A DNA stretch of 64,000 nt from JBDFMH01 sp047238125 (GTDB lineage Bacteria; Pseudomonadota; Alphaproteobacteria; Sphingomonadales; Sphingomonadaceae): assembly GCF_047238125.1 (NCBI RefSeq), contig NZ_JBDFMH010000001.1, positions 2,480,001 to 2,544,000 on the forward strand, read 5' to 3'. The stretch's first letter is position 1. Each line of letters begins with the position of its first letter. Shown piece by piece: positions 15,969 through 25,182 of this stretch. Under the pieces are notes generated by a model. It made no database searches. It was given only the letters and a program-made list of their open reading frames with translations, and had not been told where the DNA came from. Position numbers and translations under genes: made by a program.

Positions 15969-16769
15969 ATGACGGACATACTCGACATCGCCGACGTGGT
16001 GCGCCGCACCGGAGTCACCGCCCGCGCGCTTCGTTTCTACGAAGCGCGCGGGCTGATCCGGCCGCTGCGGACCGGATCGGGCCGCCGGCTCTACGGGCCG
16101 GGGGAGCTTGCGCGGCTGCACGAGATCCTCGCACTCAAGCGTGCGGGCCTCAAGCTGGCCGATATCGGCCCCTTGCTCGCGCGCCAGACGATCGATCTGG
16201 CGCGGCTGGTGGAGGCGGAGATGGCAGCGCTCGACGAGCGGGCCGCCGAGATCGACCAGGCCCGCGCGTTGCTGGCCGCGATCAAGACGCGGCTCGACCG
16301 CGGCGAGGCGATCGACAGCATGACGTTCTGCGACCTCATCAGCCAGGGAGACAGGCTCGTGGACCAGGACAAATGGCAGGCGGTAACCGCCAAATATTTC
16401 GATGCGGAGGCGCAGGCCGCCTGGGCAGCGACGATGCCCGACGGATTCGACCAGCAGGCCTATGCCGAGAAATGGAAGACGCTGTCCGCCCGGATCGCGG
16501 CGGCGCTGCCGCTCGATCCGACCGCCAGCGAGGCGCAGGCTTTCGTCGACGAATGGTTCGCGCTGCTCAAGCCATTCAGCCAGGTGGCGACGCCGGCGAT
16601 GTGGAACGGCACCGTCAGGATGTACGACGACATGGCCAACTGGCCGGCGCAGCCCGAGATGGGGTTTGGGCCGGAGGTCTGGGGCTTCATTCGCGAAGCC
16701 ACCCAGGCGCGGATCGCGGCCGGCGGCACGATCGACGGCCCGGCCTGGATGACGGGCGGGACGCGTTGA
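15969..16769 (+). CDS. MerR-family regulator with TipAS-type C-terminal domain
   Basis: 266 residues from the ATG at 15969; an upstream in-frame TTG at 15957 is less likely because it overlaps the promoter. The N-terminal MerR helix-turn-helix and wing are clear (IADVVRRTGVTARALRFYEARGLIRP, then GRRLYGPGELARLHEILALKRAGLKL). A coiled-coil helix (about 80-115) follows, then a TipAS-like ligand domain (about 130-255: WQAVTAKYFDAEAQAAW, FVDEWFALLKPF). Such proteins sense amphipathic antibiotics or other ligands. The stop overlaps the next gene's probable TTG start. Confidence 0.85.
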   Translation: MTDILDIADVVRRTGVTARALRFYEARGLIRPLRTGSGRRLYGPGELARLHEILALKRAGLKLADIGPLLARQTIDLARLVEAEMAALDERAAEIDQARALLAAIKTRLDRGEAIDSMTFCDLISQGDRLVDQDKWQAVTAKYFDAEAQAAWAATMPDGFDQQAYAEKWKTLSARIAAALPLDPTASEAQAFVDEWFALLKPFSQVATPAMWNGTVRMYDDMANWPAQPEMGFGPEVWGFIREATQARIAAGGTIDGPAWMTGGTR

Positions 16770-17431
16770 GCGCCGCCGTTCCGCGCCCGCCGGTGGCGAT
16801 CATGCTCGCCGGGCTGGTGCTGGCGCTCGGCATCACGCAGCTCGGCCTGCCGGGCCTGATCGCACCGGGAGAAGGGATCGGCGCTCGGGTTGCGCGCGAG
16901 GCGATCTGGTTCGCGATCGGCGGTGCTGTGCTCCTCTGGGTCGTGCAGGTCGAACGTCTGCCGCTGGCATCGATCGGCTTGCGCCGCCCGACGGCTGGCA
17001 CCTTCGGCTGGGCGGCGCTGGCGACGATCGCGCTGATCGCCAGCGTGATGCTCAGCTATGCGCTGATCCTGCCCGCGCTCGGGCTCGAGATGAACATGGG
17101 CATGACAAAGCGTATCGTCGACGTGCCCGTCTGGCTGATGATGCTGACCGCGCTGCGCGCCGGTATCGTCGAGGAAATCCTGTTCCGCGGCTATCCGATC
17201 GAGCGGATCGAGGCGTTGACCGGCAATCGCTGGCTGGCAGCGATCGTGCCGGGTGGGATCTTCATCCTCGCCCATCTCGGCAGCTGGGGGCCGGGGCAGC
17301 TGATCGTCGTGGCCTTTGGCGCGGTCATCCTGACCGCGCTCTATCTATGGCGCCGCGATCTGCCGTGCGTGATGATCGCGCATGCCGCTGCGGACCTGAT
17401 CGGTTTCACCCTGGCGCGGCTGCAGAGCTGA
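16766..17431 (+). CDS. CPBP-family intramembrane metalloprotease
   Basis: About 221 residues if it starts at the TTG at 16766, which overlaps the merR stop; GTG at 16793 or ATG at 16802 are alternatives. Multiple transmembrane segments surround the CPBP (Abi) motifs: EEILFRGYPIERI (motif 1, paired glutamates), AHLGSW (motif 2) and MIAHAAADLIGF (motif 3). These are membrane-embedded proteases of the CAAX/Abi type. Coupling to a TipAS-type MerR regulator suggests induction by a toxic or amphipathic compound; the substrate is unknown. Confidence 0.82.
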   Translation: MSAAVPRPPVAIMLAGLVLALGITQLGLPGLIAPGEGIGARVAREAIWFAIGGAVLLWVVQVERLPLASIGLRRPTAGTFGWAALATIALIASVMLSYALILPALGLEMNMGMTKRIVDVPVWLMMLTALRAGIVEEILFRGYPIERIEALTGNRWLAAIVPGGIFILAHLGSWGPGQLIVVAFGAVILTALYLWRRDLPCVMIAHAAADLIGFTLARLQS

Positions 17432-17435
17432 TCGA

Positions 17436-18410
17436 TCAGGGCGCGGTGCCCGGCGGCTGCGCTTCGGCCAGGATCAGCGCGAACTTACCGTCCGGATCGG
17501 TCCATTCGCGGATCGGCGACCAGGCCCCGGCGCGCAGCAGCAGTCGGGCGGCATGCGGGCTATACTTGTGGCTGTTTTCGGTATGGATGGTTTCGTCGGC
17601 CGCCATCCCGAACCGCTGACCAGCTACCGTGAAGGAGACATCGCGAGTCGCTTCGAGGTGCATCTCGATCCGCGCATGGTCCTCGTTCCAGATCGCGCGG
17701 TGGCGGAACGCCTCGACCGGGATATCCCCGTCCAGCTCGCGGTTGATGCGGTGGAGCAGGTTGAGGTTGAAGGCGGCCGTCACGCCGGCGCTATCGTCAT
17801 AGGCGCGCTCGAGCGTGGCGACATCCTTTACCCGATCCATCCCGATCAGCAGCATCGCGCCGATTCCCAGCGTCTCCACCATTGCCCGCAGCAGGTTGAC
17901 CGCGGTGCGCGGCACCATGTTGCCGATTGTCGATCCGGGGAAGAAGCCCAGCTTCGGCAGATGGGCGACCGACGGGAACAGCGCCAGCGGCTCGGTGAAG
18001 TCCGCTTCCAGCGGCTCGATCCGAAGGCGGGGGAAGGCATCGGCCAGCGCCGCTGCGGATTCGCGGAGGAAATCGCCAGAAATGTCGATCGGCACATAGG
18101 CCGCGGGCTCGACCGCGGACAGGATATGCGGCGTCTTGGTCGACGAGCCCGATCCGAACTCGATAACCGCGCGGCCGGGGCCGACCGCCTTCGCGATCTC
18201 ACCGGCATGCGCGGCCAGCAATGCGGTTTCGGTGCGGGTGGGATAATATTCGGGCAGCTCTGTGATCGCTTCGAACAGCTGCGATCCGGCATGATCGTAG
18301 AACCAGCGCGCCGGGATCGCGCGCGGCCGGGCGGCCAGGCCCGCCAGCACATCGGCCCGGAAGGCGGGATCGACCAGATCCGCCGGAGCCGCGACGTCGT
18401 TCAGCAACAT
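17436..18410 (-). CDS. egtD: L-histidine N-alpha-methyltransferase (ergothioneine synthesis)
   Basis: 324 residues, matching EgtD length. ARWFYDHAGSQLFEAITELPEYYPTRTE (about 34-61) is the family signature, IEFGSGSSTKTPHIL the SAM-binding loop, and FFPGSTIGNM and IHTENSHKYSP (near residue 290) contribute to histidine binding. It trimethylates histidine to hercynine. It follows egtB by 3 bases, so the two form an operon. Confidence 0.95.
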   Translation of the reverse strand: MLLNDVAAPADLVDPAFRADVLAGLAARPRAIPARWFYDHAGSQLFEAITELPEYYPTRTETALLAAHAGEIAKAVGPGRAVIEFGSGSSTKTPHILSAVEPAAYVPIDISGDFLRESAAALADAFPRLRIEPLEADFTEPLALFPSVAHLPKLGFFPGSTIGNMVPRTAVNLLRAMVETLGIGAMLLIGMDRVKDVATLERAYDDSAGVTAAFNLNLLHRINRELDGDIPVEAFRHRAIWNEDHARIEMHLEATRDVSFTVAGQRFGMAADETIHTENSHKYSPHAARLLLRAGAWSPIREWTDPDGKFALILAEAQPPGTAP

Positions 18411-18413
18411 GGA

Positions 18414-19694
18414 TCAGACATCCCTTGCCAGGCGCACGCCGGTGAACTGCCAGCGCTGGTGCGGATAGAAGAAATTGCGATAGCTGGCGCGCGAATGGCC
18501 GCGTGGCGTGGCGCAGCTTGCACCTTTCAGCACCGCCTGCCCGCTCATGAACTTGCCATTATATTCGCCGACCGCGCCGGCGGCGGGGCGGAACCCCGGA
18601 TAGGGGAGATAGGCTGATCCGGTCCATTCCCAAACATCACCGAACATCTGGCGCAGGCCATCGCCGGCGGGGGCGGCGCGCGGCCGCACCGGGCCGGCCT
18701 GATCGAGCTGGTTGCCCGATGCGCAATCGATGCCAGCGGCGGCGGCCTCCCATTCGACTTCGGTCGGCAGGCGTGCGCCGGCCCAGCGCGCGAACGCATC
18801 CGCCTCGTACAGGCTGACATGCGAGACCGGGGCCGCCGGGTGCAGCGGATGAAGGCCGTCGAGCGCGAAGCACAGCCAGCCGCCTTCGCCATCGCGCCGC
18901 CAGTGCAGGGGCGCCTCGATCGCCTCGCGCTTCACCCAAGCCCAGCCATCGGACAGCCAATGTTCGGCCGCGCGATAGCCGCCGTCATCGATGAAGGATT
19001 GCCATTCGGCATTGGTGATCGGCCGATCGGCGATCTGATGCGGCGCAAGCAACGCCTGATGGCGCGGCCCTTCGCAATCGAACGCGAAGCCATCGCCGCC
19101 ATGGCCGATCCCAACGATGCCCTGCTGCCCGGTGATCCACCGGATCGGCGCGGCCATCGGCGCAGGCACGTTGCGCGGCAGATCCCAGATCGCAGGCGCG
19201 ATCGGGTTCTGCGCGAACAGGTGCAGGATATCGGTCAACAGCAGTTCCTGATGCTGCTGTTCGTGATGGCAGCCAAGCGCCACCAGCGCAGCCGCGGCAG
19301 GTGAAAGCGCCGGCAGGGCATCCAGGATCGCAGCATCGACATGCGCCCGCCAAGCAATGATCTCGTCAAGCGCGGGGCGCGTGATCATGCCGCGGCGATC
19401 GCGGGCATGGCGCGCGCCTTCGGCTTCGTAATAGCTGTTGAACAGATAGGCGAAACGGTCGTCATAGGTACGATAGCCGGCCACATGATCGCGCAGCACG
19501 AACGTCTCGAAGAACCAGGTGACGTGCGCCAGGTGCCATTTGGCGGGGGAAGCGTCGGGCATCGACTGCACCGTCGCATCGGCGTCGCCCAGCGGCCCTG
19601 CAAGCGCGACCGTCAGATCGCGAACCGATCGAAAGCGATCGGCGAGACCGGCTTCGGGCATCGGATCCGCGCGATCCGGCTTCTGCTTGATCAT
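18414..19694 (-). CDS. egtB: Ergothioneine biosynthesis sulfoxide synthase
   Basis: 426 residues from the ATG at 19694, preceded by a G-rich ribosome binding site. An N-terminal DinB-like domain carries the iron-ligand pattern WHLAHVTWFFETFVL and GCHHEQQHQELLLTDI (HxxxE-type, about 145-160), and the C-terminal formylglycine-enzyme-like domain ends with VLKGASCATPRGHSRASYRNFFYPHQRWQFTGVRL. EgtB couples hercynine to a thiol donor with oxygen. With egtD it forms the minimal ergothioneine pair; egtA, egtC and egtE are not nearby. Confidence 0.94.
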   Translation of the reverse strand: MIKQKPDRADPMPEAGLADRFRSVRDLTVALAGPLGDADATVQSMPDASPAKWHLAHVTWFFETFVLRDHVAGYRTYDDRFAYLFNSYYEAEGARHARDRRGMITRPALDEIIAWRAHVDAAILDALPALSPAAAALVALGCHHEQQHQELLLTDILHLFAQNPIAPAIWDLPRNVPAPMAAPIRWITGQQGIVGIGHGGDGFAFDCEGPRHQALLAPHQIADRPITNAEWQSFIDDGGYRAAEHWLSDGWAWVKREAIEAPLHWRRDGEGGWLCFALDGLHPLHPAAPVSHVSLYEADAFARWAGARLPTEVEWEAAAAGIDCASGNQLDQAGPVRPRAAPAGDGLRQMFGDVWEWTGSAYLPYPGFRPAAGAVGEYNGKFMSGQAVLKGASCATPRGHSRASYRNFFYPHQRWQFTGVRLARDV

Positions 19695-19737
19695 CCCCAC
19701 CCCCGCTGAACCCGGAACACGCCCATAAGTTGCGCCG

Positions 19738-20313
19738 TCAGCTGCCGCGTGTCGCCCCCGGAACCCAAAGAACGTCGCCTGATTGATCAAGATTAGCCAA
19801 ACGACACAACACGAACAGATGATCTGACAGGCGGTTGAGATATTCGAGGGCGACGGGATTGAGCGGTGTCGCCGCGTGCGCCGCGACTGCCGCGCGCTCT
19901 GCCCGGCGCGTGATCGCCCGGGCCAGATGCAACGCCGCCGCAGCAGGATCGCCGCCCGGCAAGATGAACGAGCGCAACGGCTCCAACCGCTCGTTCATGG
20001 CATCGATCTCGCGTTCAAGCCGGGCGACCTGTTCGGGCAGCACCCGCAACGTCATCTCGGAAGGCGCGAAATCCTCGCCGGGCGTCGCGACATCGGCACC
20101 AAGATCGAATAGCTCGTTCTGGATTCGGCCGAGCATTGCGCGGACCGGTTCCGCCATCGGATGGGTCAGCGCCACGCCGATCGCGGAATTCGCTTCGTCG
20201 ATGTCGCCAATCGCTTCCATCCGCGGATGAGCCTTCGACAGGCGCGATCCATCGACGAGGCCGGTCTCACCGGCATCGCCGGTGCGCGTGTAGATCTTCG
20301 TGAGCTTGACCAC
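19738..20313 (-). CDS. Cob(I)alamin adenosyltransferase, PduO type
   Basis: 191 residues. The N-terminal KIYTRTGDAGETGLVDG (about 5-21) is the ATP-binding motif of PduO-type adenosyltransferases; GDIDEANSAIG (about 36-46) and RAITRRAERAAV (about 132-143) are further conserved blocks. It makes adenosylcobalamin, the cofactor of methylmalonyl-CoA mutase, which fits the propionyl-CoA route at the start of the window. It is third in a gluQRS-HIG1-adenosyltransferase unit, 19 bases after the preceding stop. Confidence 0.93.
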   Translation of the reverse strand: MVKLTKIYTRTGDAGETGLVDGSRLSKAHPRMEAIGDIDEANSAIGVALTHPMAEPVRAMLGRIQNELFDLGADVATPGEDFAPSEMTLRVLPEQVARLEREIDAMNERLEPLRSFILPGGDPAAAALHLARAITRRAERAAVAAHAATPLNPVALEYLNRLSDHLFVLCRLANLDQSGDVLWVPGATRGS

Positions 20314-20332
20314 GGGCGCGGCCGCGCGACCG

Positions 20333-20560
20333 TCAGCCGGCGCGTGTCAGCAGCAGGAAGAACACGACCAGCACCACCGCCAGCGCCTGGAACTGGATGC
20401 GGCGCCACATCATCTTGTTCTGCTGCAGGCCGGACGTGCTGGGCCCGATGCCTTTCAGGTCCGCCTCGGTGGTTTTGAGGAAGATCACGATCCCGCGGAT
20501 CAGCGAAACCAGCGCCGCGATCGCAGCGAGGACGATCAGGATCATGAGGAATGTGGACAT
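20333..20560 (-). CDS. HIG1-like twin-transmembrane protein
   Basis: 75 residues with two hydrophobic helices (about 3-25 and 52-71) joined by a polar loop, GLQQNKMMWRRIQFQALAVV, which resembles the hypoxia-induced HIG1 domain. HIG1 proteins associate with respiratory complexes such as cytochrome oxidase; that role here is an inference. The start at 20560 lies 19 bases inside the 3' end of gluQRS in another frame. The frame extends 13 codons further upstream, but the MSTFL start fits related proteins. Confidence 0.8.
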   Translation of the reverse strand: MSTFLMILIVLAAIAALVSLIRGIVIFLKTTEADLKGIGPSTSGLQQNKMMWRRIQFQALAVVLVVFFLLLTRAG

Positions 20561-21408
20561 GGGGCCGATATAGGCGCGCCGGGCGCCGTTGCAAAGCATC
20601 GCCGCTGACGAAGTTCGCCGCGCAGTGTGATCGGATCAATGCCCGTTGCGCGCAGCTCGGCCAGCGAGCGGGCCCTGTCCCGCTTGGCGAGCCGGCGGCC
20701 ATCCGGACCGACCAGCAACGGATGATGATGATAAAGCGGCGTCGGCAGGCCGAGCATCGCCTGCAGCAGGCGGTGGACGTGTGTCGCCTCGAACAGATCG
20801 ACCCCGCGCACCACGTTTGTCACGCCCTGCGCGGCATCGTCGATCACCACGGCCAGATGATAGGAGACGGGCGCATCCTTGCGCGCCAGCACGACATCAC
20901 CCTGTGGCGCGGGATCGGCGGCTACCGGGCCCGCACTTGCATCGTGCCAGCGGAGCGGGCCGGCCGCCGTGATCGCCGCCGCCATGTCCAGCCGCCAGCA
21001 ATGCGGCCTGGTGGGCGGCGGGTCGCGTGGCAGCGCGCGGCAGGTGCCGGGATAGACCGCGCCGGCAGGCCCGTGCGGCGCGGTGGCGCTGGCCGCGATC
21101 TCGGCCCGGGAGCAGACGCAGGGATAGACCAGCCCCGCCGCTTTCAGCCGATCGAGCGCGGCCTGGTAAAGGGGCAGGCGGTGCGACTGGCGTACCACCG
21201 GCCCATCCCAATCGATCCCCAGCCAGGCCAGATCGGCGAGAATGGCATTGACATGGTCTTCGCGGCATCGGCCGGGGTCGATATCCTCGATCCGCAGGTG
21301 GAACCGCCCGCCGGCGTCTCGCGCAAGATCATGCGCGCAAAGCGCCGAGAAGGCGTGTCCCAGATGCAGCGCACCGGTCGGACTGGGCGCGAACCGCGAC
21401 ACGATCAT
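20542..21408 (-). CDS. gluQRS: Glutamyl-Q tRNA(Asp) synthetase
   Basis: 288 residues, class I synthetase core without anticodon-binding domain. The start shows FAPSPTGALHLGHAFSAL (HIGH-type signature, residues 6-23) and the KMSKS equivalent is RRLAKRDRARSL (about 242-253). The cysteine-containing zinc-site segment CVCSRAEI and YPGTCR are present. It glutamylates queuosine at position 34 of tRNA(Asp). It complements the queuosine-precursor transporter found at 13.8 kb. Confidence 0.93.
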   Translation of the reverse strand: MIVSRFAPSPTGALHLGHAFSALCAHDLARDAGGRFHLRIEDIDPGRCREDHVNAILADLAWLGIDWDGPVVRQSHRLPLYQAALDRLKAAGLVYPCVCSRAEIAASATAPHGPAGAVYPGTCRALPRDPPPTRPHCWRLDMAAAITAAGPLRWHDASAGPVAADPAPQGDVVLARKDAPVSYHLAVVIDDAAQGVTNVVRGVDLFEATHVHRLLQAMLGLPTPLYHHHPLLVGPDGRRLAKRDRARSLAELRATGIDPITLRGELRQRRCFATAPGAPISAPCPHSS

Positions 21409-21593
21409 GGGGATAACCCGGCAAGCGGCGCTTGACCGCGAGTCGTGGCTCGTGCTGTCATGGTCGCGTCACGCTCCTCGGGCAGGAGCGCGAACTGTGG
21501 ACGCGGCCGGGATGGCGACCGCGCCCCGCGTGCGACGGGACGGGCCGCCGGCTTTCCGAGACGTGTTCTCGAGGCGGGAGGCATTGGTCGTTC

Positions 21594-22160
21594 ATGTATC
21601 ACCCCGATATCCTTAGACACCCGGATAGTTGCCCCGCGCTGGTGCTCAACGCGGATTACACGCCGCTCAGCTATTATCCGCTCAGCCTGTGGCCCTGGCA
21701 GACCGCAGTGAAGGCGGTGTTCCTCGAACGGGTCGACATCGTCGACGAATATCAGCGCGAGGTGCACAGCCCCACTTTCCGGATGAAGCTGCCATCGGTG
21801 ATCGCGCTCAGGCAATATGTGAAGCCGTCCGAACATCCGGCATTCACGCGGTTCAACCTGTTCCTGCGCGATCGTTTCGCCTGCCAATATTGCGGCGTCC
21901 AGCGCGAACTGACCTTCGATCATGTGATCCCGCGCGCGCAGGGCGGGCGTACCACATGGGAGAATGTCGCCACTGCCTGCGCGCCGTGCAACCTGAAGAA
22001 GGGCGGGCGCACGCCGAAGCAGGCTGGGATGGCGCTGCACCTGACGCCGATCCGTCCAACCAGCTGGCAGCTGCAGGAACATGGCCGCAGCTTCCCGCCG
22101 CACTATCTCCACCAGAGCTGGCGCGACTGGCTTTACTGGGACATCGAGCTGGAGGCGTGA
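21594..22160 (+). CDS. HNH endonuclease
   Basis: 188 residues from the ATG at 21594. The N-terminal part (ALVLNADYTPLSYYPLSLWPWQTAVKAVFLERVDIV) is characteristic of a widespread alphaproteobacterial HNH family. The zinc/HNH core is CQYCG (about 97-101), DHVIPRAQGGRTTWENV (about 107-123) and CAPCNLKKGGRTP. The function of this housekeeping-like HNH group is not established. GGGAGG lies 12 bases before the ATG, a long spacing. Confidence 0.87.
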   Translation: MYHPDILRHPDSCPALVLNADYTPLSYYPLSLWPWQTAVKAVFLERVDIVDEYQREVHSPTFRMKLPSVIALRQYVKPSEHPAFTRFNLFLRDRFACQYCGVQRELTFDHVIPRAQGGRTTWENVATACAPCNLKKGGRTPKQAGMALHLTPIRPTSWQLQEHGRSFPPHYLHQSWRDWLYWDIELEA

Positions 22161-22206
22161 TCGTTCGAGGGTGCGAAGGCGATGCAGCGCGCGCCCCTCC
22201 TCCAAC

Positions 22207-22299
22207 CCCGTTCGTGCTGAGCCTGTCGAAACACCGTCCTTCTTCGACCCGCAAGGACATCGTTAAGAACGGCCTCGCGACAGGCTCAGGGCAAACGGG
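22207..22299. repeat. Inverted palindromic repeat (CTGAGCCTGTCG family)
   Basis: Outer ends CCCGTT (22207-22212) and AACGGG (22294-22299), then CTGAGCCTGTCG facing CGACAGGCTCAG, and GTCCTT facing AAGGAC. It lies between two convergent genes and may terminate both transcripts. Confidence 0.65.
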
Positions 22300-22314
22300 T
22301 TTGGCGCAATGGCC

Positions 22315-23271
22315 TCAGGCGGAAGCGCCGCCCCACAGCAGCGCGTTCGGCCGGCGCAGCATGAAGCCGACCAGGCCGAAGCCGCCGATCATCAGCAGCC
22401 ACGCGGCCGGTTCCGGCACCGCAGCCGCACCGGGCGACAGCTGGAAATCGCCGACGCCCGCGATCGTGGCGGTGTTGGCCGAGATCGATCCGGCCACCAC
22501 GCCATCGCCGATCCGGCCGCCGTTCAGCGCGACCCGCGCGTTCGGCGCCAGCAGCGTGCCGGGCAGCTGCACGCCGTTCAGATCGAGCGACGTCGCCTCG
22601 TAGAAGTTCACCAGCACGCGATTGGCATCGACCAGGCCGTTCAGGTCCAGCACGAAGCTGCTGGTGATGCTCGTGCCGCCGATGTTGATGATCACCTGGC
22701 TCGTCGCGTCGCTGGTGCCGAGCAGGCGCAGCGTCTGGATCGAATAGAGATCGTCGCGGGTGAGCGTGAAGATCGAGGTTGCTCCCGCGGTCACGCCTTC
22801 GAGCCGGCCAATGCTGTTGTTCTGGAATTCGCTGAACGTGCCGGTGGGCGTGAGGCCCGCCAGCGTGGACGCGGTCGAGATCACGCCGGTGCTGCGCTGG
22901 ACGAAGTTGATCGGATTGCCCTGGCTGGTGGTGCCGTTCGGGGTCTGCACCCGGTTGGGCAGGTAGCTCTCGCTGAGATTCTGGCCGCCATAGACCACGC
23001 TGCCATGCTGGATGGTGGCATAGTTGTAGGTCAGGTCGCCGCCGACGATCACGGTCGGCAGGTTGTTGTCGGCTGAGGTAAGCGCCGTGCCGATATTGTC
23101 CGACTGGTTGACCATGTTGCCGCCGACCGCGACGCGGCCGGCGATGTTGGCGCCGCCGAACGCGGTGTAGTTGCCCACGGTATAGACCGACATGTCGGTC
23201 AGCACCGCAGCCGAGGCGGGCGCGGCAGCGATCGCCGCTGCGGCGGCAAGAAGCATGGCAAGACTACGCAT
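22315..23271 (-). CDS. PEP-CTERM protein with choice-of-anchor A domain
   Basis: 318 residues. A signal peptide covers about residues 1-21 (SLAMLLAAAAAIAAAPASA), then comes a choice-of-anchor A domain (YTVGNYTAFGGANIAGRVAVGG, with beta-helix-like repeats to about 285), and a C-terminal PEP-CTERM signal: VPEPAAWLLMIGGFGLVGF then RRP. Such proteins are exported and processed by an exosortase. No exosortase is in the window, but two exosortase-A-associated genes lie at 27.9-30.6 kb. The mature function is unknown; surface or matrix roles are typical. Confidence 0.92.
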   Translation of the reverse strand: MRSLAMLLAAAAAIAAAPASAAVLTDMSVYTVGNYTAFGGANIAGRVAVGGNMVNQSDNIGTALTSADNNLPTVIVGGDLTYNYATIQHGSVVYGGQNLSESYLPNRVQTPNGTTSQGNPINFVQRSTGVISTASTLAGLTPTGTFSEFQNNSIGRLEGVTAGATSIFTLTRDDLYSIQTLRLLGTSDATSQVIINIGGTSITSSFVLDLNGLVDANRVLVNFYEATSLDLNGVQLPGTLLAPNARVALNGGRIGDGVVAGSISANTATIAGVGDFQLSPGAAAVPEPAAWLLMIGGFGLVGFMLRRPNALLWGGASA

Positions 23272-23394
23272 TGAGAACCCCCGTTAGGTCCGCAAGCCTT
23301 TACGCGAGCGTCATCGCCCTGTCAGCGATTGATCAGTCCCGTCCTGTCCCGCGATGGAACTCGGCGGACATATTCGGAAGCGACTTGGCCAAGA

Positions 23395-24152
23395 CTAGCT
23401 CTTCAGCCGCCAGCCCGTCTTGAACACCCACGTCATCGCCGCCGCGCACAGCAGCAGGAAGCCGCCAGTGGCCGCGAGGCTGGTCGCCACCGGCACGTCG
23501 GCAACGTCATAGAAGCTCCAGCGGAAGGCGCTGACGAGATAGACGATCGGGTTGAACAGCGCGATCGTGGCCCAGGGCTGAGGCAGCATCGAGATGGCGT
23601 AGAAGGTGCCGCCCAGGAAGCCGAGCGGGTTCAGCACCAGCAGCGGCACCACCTGCAGCTGCTCGAAACTGTTGGCGATCAGCCCGAGGATGAAGCCGAA
23701 CAGGCAGAAACTGACCGCGATCAGCAGCAGGAAGGCGATCATCCAGCCGGGATGCGCGATCGTGTAGGGCACGAACAGTCGCGCCACCGCCAGCGTGACC
23801 GCGCCCACCATCAGCGATTTGGTGGCGGCCGCGCCGATATAGCCAATCACCATTTCGAATGGAGACAGCGGGGCGGACAGCACCTCGCCGATCGTGCCGG
23901 CGAATTTGGGCAGGTAGATCGCGAAGGAGGCGTTCGACACGCTTTCCATCAGGATCGCCAGCAGCACCAGCCCCGGCACGATGAACGCGCCATAGGGAAT
24001 GCCGTCGATCGGCTGCATCCGCGATCCGATCGCCGCACCGAACACGATGAAATAGAGCGAGGTCGAGATCACCGGCGTCGCCAGGCTCTGCGCCAGCGTG
24101 CGGAAGGTGCGCGCCATCTCGAACCGGTAGATCGCCTTCACGCCGTGCCAGT

Positions 24153-24156
<4 letters not shown>
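23395..24156 (-). CDS. ABC-2 type transporter permease
   Basis: 253 residues with six transmembrane segments. The ABC-2 signature region (GFILGLIANSFEQLQVVPLLVLNPLGFLGGTFYAISMLP) is in the second half. It is the membrane part of an exporter with the ATPase encoded immediately upstream; its ATG overlaps that gene's stop (ATGA). The substrate is unknown; drug, polysaccharide or lipid exporters all share this form. Confidence 0.9.
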
Positions 24157-25079
<923 letters not shown>

Positions 25080-25182
25080 ACCCCGGCCCCCTCGCTTGGC
25101 GTGGCCCCGCAGATAGGGTGCGGGAGGCCGCGGTGCCAGATGGGCGGTTGATCTCTCGGGCGCTGCGGCGCAGCATGACGTC

